Positions 55,001 through 64,000 of a DNA stretch of 64,000 nt are shown here, in pieces. The notes below the pieces were generated by a model. It was not told where the DNA came from. It was given only the letters and a program-made list of their open reading frames with translations, and searched no databases. Within the stretch, counting starts at the first letter, position 1, and every line of letters begins with the position of its first letter. Source of the stretch: Motacilla alba alba (Eukaryota; Chordata; Aves; Passeriformes; Motacillidae); assembly GCF_015832195.1 (NCBI RefSeq), contig NC_052019.1:40923016-40987015 (forward strand), read 5' to 3'. A program made the translations under genes and the position numbers.

Positions 55001-58000
55001 GCTAAGAAACAACATTTTGATCAATTGCTGAGCTTCAAGTGAAACAGCTAAGACTTTTTGATCTATCCGAATAATGAAGCAAAGAATATGCTTTTTAGTG
55101 TTTCCCCTATTTGACAGTCAGTAGCTGTTTCATATTTTGGGTGATATGGTTGAGGGGGGGAGGTGGTGCTGTATGCTTGCTGGTTTAGCATTTTTTCCAT
55201 AGTTTGACCAAGAAACAACATTTAGATTACTCTAAATGATGATTACTAAAAATGTTATTTATCTTTCTAAGTCACACTTCCTGCATTTAAGTGAAATGTA
55301 ACCTCCATTATGGTAACTTTGTTCAGGGTAATCTAGTACCCCACACTGTTTGCCTGGAATAATTAGTTTTTGCTCATACAGCATTCTAATGCTTCAGGCT
55401 TTTAAAACAGCTTCTATAAATACACCTGATCAGCATTGTAATGCAACAAAATACAGCATTTTGTAGCATATGGCACACAAAGCAGTGAAGTGAAGGGCAA
55501 GCCTAGCTCTCAGCTGAGGCATGCCACCCAGTTTGTTCCACAGCACTTATTTAACCATATGGCTTGTCCTAGGTGGCAAGGCACCAATAAAACACAGGTG
55601 TGTATTCTTTCACTTGAATTCATGACCCATGAGACAAAGCTGAACTTAGCTCTCCTAATACCTATATTCAATGTCACTTCTGTTGTAAAAATTTACATAG
55701 GGTTTACCACAATAAACAAACAGAAATTGTACATAACACCTGCAAAATACTTAACTACATGGACTACTGTTTAAAAACATTTCCCTCTGGAGAACAAAGC
55801 CCAATCTAAAACTCACTGACAGTTATATAAACCACAGAATAAGGATACATTTAAAAGAAAAACTCTAGTTTCTGACCAACGGCAAATGGGTTCCCCGACT
55901 TCCTCTGAAACAAAGCCATCAGCATGGAATCAAAATCTCATTTATTCTGGCCCAACTTCCAGTGAGGCAAACCTGAAAATTTTAGCATGCTGGTTCAGTC
56001 CAAGGTTCTTATTTCAGAACTGCTCTGCCTCTGATCCTCACCATTAATGCAGTCTTTCTCTCTTGCTTTCCACCTGACTTTAAGAAATCTGAGGTTATTA
56101 TTAGGCTTCATCCCTAAAGGCCCACAAATAGACAGGAAGGCTTCTGCATTCAAACAATGACAGTTTGGCACCCTTTAATACTACATAAATCTGAAAAGGA
56201 TGAAACCTATAAAGACTTTTCTGCTGCTTGCTATATTAAGTCACACTAATAACATCTTTGATCACCTGGCTGAATTTATTGCATAAAACAGTACTGGAAT
56301 TTTCACTCTTTCACCCCAGTTTTTGTTTTTCCTTTTCATTGAGCATACTTTTCTGTGAAATGCCTTGCCTTGAAAATTACAAGTGCCTCAGTTCCCCCTC
56401 GAAGAGACATAAAGCAGCTTAAGCCGATTTCAGACTTGCACTGAGCAGAGCTGATGTTTCAGTACCTGAAATTGCCATTGAAAATATTTGCAAGAATCAC
56501 CATTTTATTATACAAACATGTGAAATACAGTAGCAGCTTAATCTTATTCTCATCGGAGTCATTGGAAGTTTTGCTATTTACTGAAAAAGGAAACAGATCA
56601 AACACAAGAAGCTTAATAATCCAAGCTCACTCACCATTGTGCAAATAGCACTTGATTAATTCAAGGTACCATTGTAACATACAGAATGGCTCTGTGCAGG
56701 AAAAAGTGAAGTCTCACTCTTCACAGGGGGAGAAAAGCTTTCTGCCACAGAAACTCTGGGAATAATCCATCCTGCCCCAGTGTGCCACTGCTGGGCAAAG
56801 AGCTGCACGGTGGGTCTCGGTGCCCATGGCACTCTCAGGGCTCAAAGCTCCCCACAAGTCCCCACCTTACAGACACACAAGTAAATCCCACTGGGAACGC
56901 AGCTCTCCAGCCAGCTCACTGAAACCAGTGACTCCACGCAGCTACGAGTGCACAGCACCAGGCAGGGCGGCTCTGTCCACAGGTACATTTGGTTTAATGA
57001 ACCCAGAACAAAGCTGCACTTTTATAATCTTTGCCTCTACTAAGGTATTTTATGTAACAGCGAGAAAAAAATTGTTTAGACAATGATAAATAACAGAGGG
57101 GAATAATGGACATTTTGCTGCTATCTTCTGTCCAATAAATGCTAGTCAAATGCTTCATCAACTCTTGCTGTGAAGACAGACTGCCAGAATGGCAGAGAAA
57201 TTCTGAACCTTTACAAGACACCTTAACCATGTGTCTTAATTCATTTTTATGAAGATCCTTTCCTTCAGCAGAACTTTTTTTGTACTGTTAGCCCATGTTG
57301 CTGAACTGAATCCAGAACAAAAGGAGTGATATAAGAACTGTTTGCTTTTAATTTGAACAGTCATAAAAATGCAAATCAAATAAAAAACATTTTATAGCAG
57401 CATGAAGATTTTATACGTAGCTAGCAAATCATAAAAAGATGCTTATTTACAGAATTTTTAAAAAAGGCAAGAATTATAAACAAAACATATAGTTTAGTAA
57501 ACTGCAAATATAAATCACACAGTATCTTGAAAGGTGACACTAAAAAGATCAAAAGGTAGTAAAAAAAAAAAAGAAAACCAAAGGAATTCAGAAGTAAGGC
57601 ACAATCTCTCCTCCTTTTCTCCTTAAGACAGTATCTTAAAAGTACCTTACAGTGTCTTAAAAGTTATGTAAATAGAAAACTGTGCCAAGAGCAGTTGTGG
57701 AAAACTGTGCTATCTGATCATAAAAATCAGGTTTGTTTTCATGACTATTAAATCTGCATGCAATGCCTAAGATAAATGTCTGTTCTGTATGTTCAAAAAA
57801 CAATTTAAAAATATTTTAAAATTGAAGAGAATACTTTTTATTTGTTTTCAATTGCTTGGCTAAATATGTATATTAAAATACTGCAGGCATATCACCCATT
57901 ATATAGTTGCCAGTTGCAAAGGACACAAGTATTTTGTGTTCTTAAAAATGCAAAATATTTTGGAGTGCTTTTGTTACTAGTTTAAAAGGTTAGAATATGC

Positions 58001-61000
58001 ATAAAATATGCTAGCTAGGCACTTAAAATTAATGAATTATTTGCTGTAAGTAGGTCAAATTGAATGAGCTTTCAAAAAGAAAAAGTATTTTATTCCACAT
58101 GACAATTCTGAAGTAGATTAACACCACTTAAGCACAGTATTGAACAGGGATACCACACAAAAGGTTAAGCCACACTGTTGATAGCAAAAGGCTCAACCTG
58201 CTTCATACAAATATGGGAGATAAATTACTATAAACATAATTATATAAATGTAGCTATTCAGAGCTTTCCTCAAAAAATTCAAATGACAATCATGAAAGTA
58301 AAATTTGGAGCAAGCATGAGCTAAATACCTTAAGCAAAGGGTATCTCAACCATTAACTATATTTTAGGTAAAAAATGCGACTTGCCCTGTGTTTATCACA
58401 TCTACTCCATTAAAAAGCTTACTCTGTCTCAGATTCCTTTTCAGGGATACCAATTTAGACTGTGAAACTCCATTAAAATGATGATTTCAAGAATTATATA
58501 TCTGAAGAATTGAATAATGGTTAATTTCCTTTTACTTTCAAGTTCTTTGTTTGCCCTATTTAATTTTTTAAGTCCTTTTTATGGTGGCACTGCAGCAAGT
58601 GTCGAGTTGTAAACTGTCCACATTGCCAACTTCTTGACTACATTCAAAAAACTTCCCAATAGTTTCATACACAAATCACAAGCAGTAGAGATGATGAAGA
58701 CTGCAACAACCTTCTCATCTAGGTCACTCTCTGTCTTTGACCCACTCCTAACTAGACAGCTCTCATCAGTCATGAGTGAGTCTCATGTTCAGGAGCTAAG
58801 CCATGACAGCTGTAAATGACAAAAAGCACACTGAAATTCTCTTTGGGCTCCAGCATACAGGAATGAAGGAGGTTTAATTCACCTTGTTGGGAGGTTTTAA
58901 AATGCATGTTAACTTTATGACTTTAGCTAGGCCATCCTAACCTTTGTTGAGTATGTCTGTCTAGACAGACTCAGAGTTTCCATCACTGCAGGAGGAATGG
59001 CATTTAACCCGCATTATCATGACTAGTTGCTAAGCTGCAGTTACTGCACAGTATCAGTAATACATCTTACAGAGTGGGCTGTTATGTTGAAACCCTCAGT
59101 AACATTTCAGAGAGAGGTATTTTGTGGGAGAAAAAACCCAACTCTTAACTATTTCAAATAATGGTTACAGTTAAATATAAACGTTTTAGATTTTTTTTTT
59201 CTTTCTAGACATATTACCAGCACAAACTGTACCAGAATTAATGACACTTGATTATGACAGCATAATTCTACTGTGGATGCTCTTGCACTGCAATATTCCT
59301 TAAGAAACAAAGTCCTTGCTATAAATAAAAAGATAGCTGAAATAGTAGACTTCATTTCAAAGACTATGTACTAAAGGCCAAACAGTTATAATATTAATTA
59401 GTGGACTAAAAGTTAAATCAATACAGCACAGCAGAGATCAAAGATGACTTGTGCTCTAATGTTCTCACAGCAGACTGTACAAACCTCTGGTTTTGTGGGT
59501 TTTTTTATATACCTTTAGATGTACTTTATACTTATCCCCACAGTATGAGAATTTATATGAAAAGATTGAATGACCTCATCCAACTTCCTACAAATAAAAA
59601 AGGAGAAGTCAGAAAAGAAAGGCAAAATTGTTAACTGTAGATGGAAAGAGGGAGACAGATGAAAAAAATACTATTAAAAAAATATTTTCTGTGAAAAGCA
59701 AAGACAAAGACAAGAAAGAGAACTGCAAAATCATAACTGGAAAAGTGCAATTTATCCAGCTTAAGTATTTTGCTGTACATTCTTTGCTGTTTTCCCATGC
59801 CAAAGAGCTTAACTATTGAAGGTGTCCCTTTTTCTGTACTACAGCTAGAAAGACTGCTGTGTCATTGCTGACAAGCTGCTATTCTCAGAGGTGCCCAGCT
59901 GGAAGTCCTTCATAAACTGATTTTCTGCCTCAGTTTAATATGGCACAACCTCAACCACTCTCAGTATCAGCACATGAAGTTGCCCAGCCCTACAGTTCTT
60001 TGCCCCTTGAATGGTGATGCTCCTTGGCAACTGGCATTTGGAAGCACCTGAAACTGCACAATCAGCTGATACCAAATGAGTATGGCAGATTCACTAGGGC
60101 CCCCAAACCAGAGAGGGGGCAATGAGAGCACAAAGAAGAGAGTACAATCTGCTATTTTAGATTCTTAAGCAGCACTGAAACCAACAACAGGGCTAACATC
60201 TTAGAAATCATTAAAATTACCAGAAGTCCTCATAGGGGTAATTCTTGAAAAAGACAATGAAAACGACAAAGACTTCCTTTTGTGTTCAAAGGCCTGGAAT
60301 ATTTCTCTTTGGAAAATCAACTCATTTACAAATATAACTGCAGTAGTGAGCCACCATTATTATAATTAACCATATAACCTTTAGTGGGGATCCATCCTCA
60401 TGATGCACATTTCAGTCTCATTTTGTAAGAATGGAGGCACTGTTGAGTGGCTTTACTGAAAAAAAACATCCTAAATGTACCTGAACAAAATCAGGATCCA
60501 AAGGAGCAAGGCTTTCAGGAAAGCCTGACATACTGCCTGTGATGAGATCCCTTCTAACAGGTTCACTTAAGGTCCTGAATGCTCGATCCAAGAACTGGCA
60601 GATCAGTCAGAGGAGAAAAGCAATCTTTTTTAATGGTCCTCTGGGAAGACAGGGCTTGCAGTGAATTTGGTACTTTCTGGTATATTGTCCACATTCCAAG
60701 AAAGAGTATTACATACTGAAAGGACCTATGGAAGAGGAAGTAATGAATTACAGTCCAGTGCATGGCAGTCTCAGAAAGGAATCCATCAAAGCCCTTTAAA
60801 CCCCATCACACAGGTTGTGAGTTGGCAGTGAATGCCATTTTTTTCCAAATCACAGCAAAATGCAGATCCCAAAAACGAGGCCATTAGGTCACATACAAGC
60901 AGTATGAAACAGGAGAGCAGCTGAGAGTATCAACCCTCTTAAGTGGTATAAGAAATATCAGTGTTCTTATTTATATTAGTAGAAATTTGCACTGAGTCTA

Positions 61001-61694
61001 TGAAAATTACAAACTAGGCAAAAGGAAAGGGAGAATGATGGCTGACCTCGAATAGTGTTTTTCTAACAGGGATTTTCAGAATATAAAGACTGTATCATCC
61101 TTTAAATCAAAGTAAGGTATTAAAATGACAGTAAGGAAATAGCATCAAATGCTAGAAAGACTTAGGGCAGCATACTTATAGATAGGAATGCCACTGACAC
61201 ACTGAGAAAACTGACACCAATGCAGCAACATTATACTAAAACCCAGAAATATCCACTGCTCCACTGGCTGGCATTCCATTAATGTGCACATAGCAGCTCT
61301 GCAACATTTCTACTGATCACCTTCTTGGCAAATCACTAGTTTCTTCAGTGCCAAGATTTTAGGTAGATGATTTTGGACCTATAAATATATGCCCTTAAAG
61401 TGAAATATATTCTGAAAAGAAATTTCTGTCTGAGATGTTCAGTCATTCCATTTTCTAGACAGACCAAATAAAAAGAAAAGCCAGCTATAGAGATGTGTAC
61501 TTGCCACTACAAAATACCTGCTGGCATCTGAAAATAAACTAGCAGAAAATCAGGATAAATGAGACTTGAGGCAAACAACTCTTTGAAGAGAATAATGATG
61601 TGATAAATAAAAACAACACATTTCCAGGCTATTGAGGTACTTCAAATGTAAGAAAAGGATTGAGAGCAGAGGCTGAACTAAGATTAAATGAATC

Positions 61695-61710
61695 AAAAAA
61701 AAAAAAAAAA
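61695..61710 (+). repeat. Poly-A run
   Basis: Sixteen uninterrupted A residues in intron 2. No retrotransposon body was recognised upstream of it. Confidence 0.9.
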
Positions 61711-63153
61711 GACCAAATATTCTGAAAGATATGAGCAACTGACCTGTTTAGACCTAGAGGAAATCAATGACTGGTGCTTTAGATAGATTATTAAAGCGAT
61801 TTACAGGTGCACCTTCTGCTCCTTTTTCACATGTCAACATCACAGGGTGACCTGTGACCATTGAGTCAAAATTATTTGGATTATATTTATAGCTTTAGGA
61901 GAGAAGTACAGCAGCTGAAGTGCCTATTACTGATGTCATACCCAGGAACACAGACTTGACACACTTCATTCAAGTCCAATCACAAATAGTAATACTAAGA
62001 GGATAGGACTGGTCTTCTTCATGTCACTCTTCTTGTTTTACAGACTGCCCTGACCCCTGTGAAACTTTTTCATTTTCTGAAAAGAAGGAAGCAAAATTAA
62101 ATTTCCCTAAGACAGAATTATTATTGGTAGAAGTTTAACGTTTGGTTTGTTGAGTCCAAAAACACAACTTGAACTAGCAGGAATTAGTGTATTTTAAGTT
62201 TCTGGTCCTTTAAGACCATATCAGTTTGATAAATGCCTATTTGCTATCATCTAAAGAATATTCTGTTTCCCACAAGCCCAGATGCACATAATTTAACCAA
62301 GCTTTCTGCAATAAACACCAGTGATACAAAATAGTAACAAAAACCAGGAAGAATTATTTCACCATTTAGGGAACCAACCTTCTCCCCTTCTTTTAGGGTG
62401 AGCATAATCTCGTAGCTGAAGAACTTGAGAACATAAATCTCCTACTACTGACAAGCTGCTGACACAGGAACCAGCTAAGATCTGTGACTTTCTCCTTTAC
62501 ACTCATTAGTCAAGGTTAGTAGCATAAAATTTACTGGGTCAATCAAAGACTAATGGTACCTAGTCAGAGGTCTAAGGAAGAAGATTCTGAAAATTCCAAA
62601 AACTATCTGAGTTCCTTTTAGATAATACAAAATGGAACCAGAATCTTGTTACTTGCAACCTATCCCTTAAACTTATTCCCTTAGGTCCCCTTCTTCCCTT
62701 ATAGCCATAACTACTGTATAGCCACCAGTCCAACCAGGAAAATACAAAAGTTACTGATGTCAGCAAGGGAAGGATTATAAAGAACTATTCCTATTCATAA
62801 TAAAATAAGCTGTAACTTTAACATTAAAATGTAAGTCCTTTTATTATCTCCACCTGGAAATTAGTATTAAATGGCCATAATAAATATATTTAATATATGT
62901 ATATGAATTTACACATCCTTTAAAGCATACATGCCTGAAAAAACCCAAATTTTTCTACTTTTTGTGCATCTTAATAAGACTCTTCTCCAACATATAGGAC
63001 ATACAGGAGTGAAATTTTCATTCTGCACCTTCTGGAATATAATGATTCTTGTCTGAAGCCAGTGTAATGCAGTAACAAACAGAACTGAGATGACCTAAGA
63101 ATCTTGAATGGAGATAGTCTATCTTTTCCTCATTTTCCTTTCCCTCTCATGCC

Positions 63154-63184
63154 AAAAAAAAAAAAAAAGAAAAAAGAAAAAAAA
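63154..63184 (+). repeat. A-rich tract with interspersed G
   Basis: An A-run with two G interruptions, in intron 2. It gives rise to a spurious lysine-rich open frame. Confidence 0.9.
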
Positions 63185-64000
63185 GGTCTACATCCTAAAA
63201 TAGCGTTCTGGATCACAAGCATAAAGAAAAGACAAGTGTTCTCTAATAGGAACTTATTAAAACAATACATTGGTTCAAGGACCTAAATCATGCTGAGGAA
63301 AAATGACTTAGTTTTTTCCCCTTTTCATAAAAATGCTCTGACATGCTTCTCTCTCTTTTTCCTGCCTGTTTTATCTTATTATGTTTCTCCCAATCTTCAA
63401 CTCTGTCTTTTTTCCTTACCCATAAGAAATTTATAATCGATTGTCTTCCCTCACTCATTACAAAGGAAACTAATGTCAAAACAATGAATTTTTCTGTCAA
63501 ACAGCATTCTTACTTTCTTACCAGCCCTTAGGAAATCTAGACTCATTTCCAGCTCTGCTGTAGACAACATTGTGACCTTGAGTAAATAATTTAATCTCCC
63601 TCCAACCCTCTTTTGTACTGCATGTGAAAAGAGCAAGAAAGTTCTCCAGTCTCCCTCATACACCTCAGTTCTGGGCTTTCTGGGCCAAGAACTGGCACTT
63701 GCTACAGAGCTGTGCAATGCCAAATACAATACCCCTGCAATAAATTCAGGGACATCCAGACATAAAGCCAATGCAAATAAATGCAGATGATGCTCTGCAG
63801 TACAAGGTAGTTTTTAGTTAGCTGCTGAGGGGCTTTATCACAGCAGTTACCAAATATACAGCCATCACTTTCACTACCTGCTTACAGGCTTTTGGACCAC
63901 TAAACAAAGTCATCTCACATTAGCAATCTCATATTGTAGCATCTGATGCAAAAAAAAAAAAAAATATAAAAAGGCAATGGAGTTCAAATCCCCCAAAACT

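Overview
The window is eukaryotic and almost certainly from a bird. Its one gene is a vertebrate AMPA-type glutamate receptor. The interspersed repeats are CR1 LINEs with avian-style 3' ends plus LTR pieces matching remembered avian endogenous-retrovirus repeats. There is no operon structure, promoter, CpG island, rRNA, tRNA or CRISPR.

The gene is GRIA2 (GluA2), read on the minus strand. Ten coding exons, here numbered 3 to 12 after the mammalian gene, lie between 41561 and 8876. All ten are bounded by AG/GT splice sites. They keep one open frame of 604 codons (1814 bp), with no frameshift, stop or indel relative to mammalian GluA2. Mature-protein numbering therefore carries over exactly: Cys57 (exon 3) and Cys309 (exon 7) form the amino-terminal-domain disulfide; Glu402, Tyr405, Tyr450, Pro478, Thr480, Arg485, Ser654 and Thr655 surround the ligand; Gln586 is the Q/R site. 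The paralogue was chosen from the M1-M2 linker ([16 protein letters not shown]) and the S2 start (AEDLSKQ), both GluA2-specific. Exons 1-2 (signal peptide and N-terminus, beyond 64000) and exons 13-16 (R/G site, flip/flop, M4, tail, below 1) were not found.

Region by region: 1-8875 is the 5' part of intron 12; 8876-16577 is a compact block of exons 12 to 7 (ligand-binding domain and pore); 16578-30280 is the 13.7 kb intron 6, holding a CR1, an LTR and an old CR1 relic; 30281-41561 holds exons 6 to 3 (amino-terminal domain) with 2-4 kb introns; 41562-64000 is at least 22 kb of intron 2, holding a degenerate CR1 and an LTR fragment.

The most interesting signal is RNA-level. The genome encodes Gln (CAG) at the Q/R site. 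About 335 nt downstream, in intron 11, lies a 30-nt ungapped complement of the exon end (21 Watson-Crick pairs, 7 G-U, 2 mismatches). This is the editing complementary sequence (ECS) needed for ADAR editing of Gln to Arg. The duplex reaches the 5' splice site, and a separate local hairpin sits beside the ECS. I found no convincing undescribed system; most of the rest is ordinary AT-rich intron.
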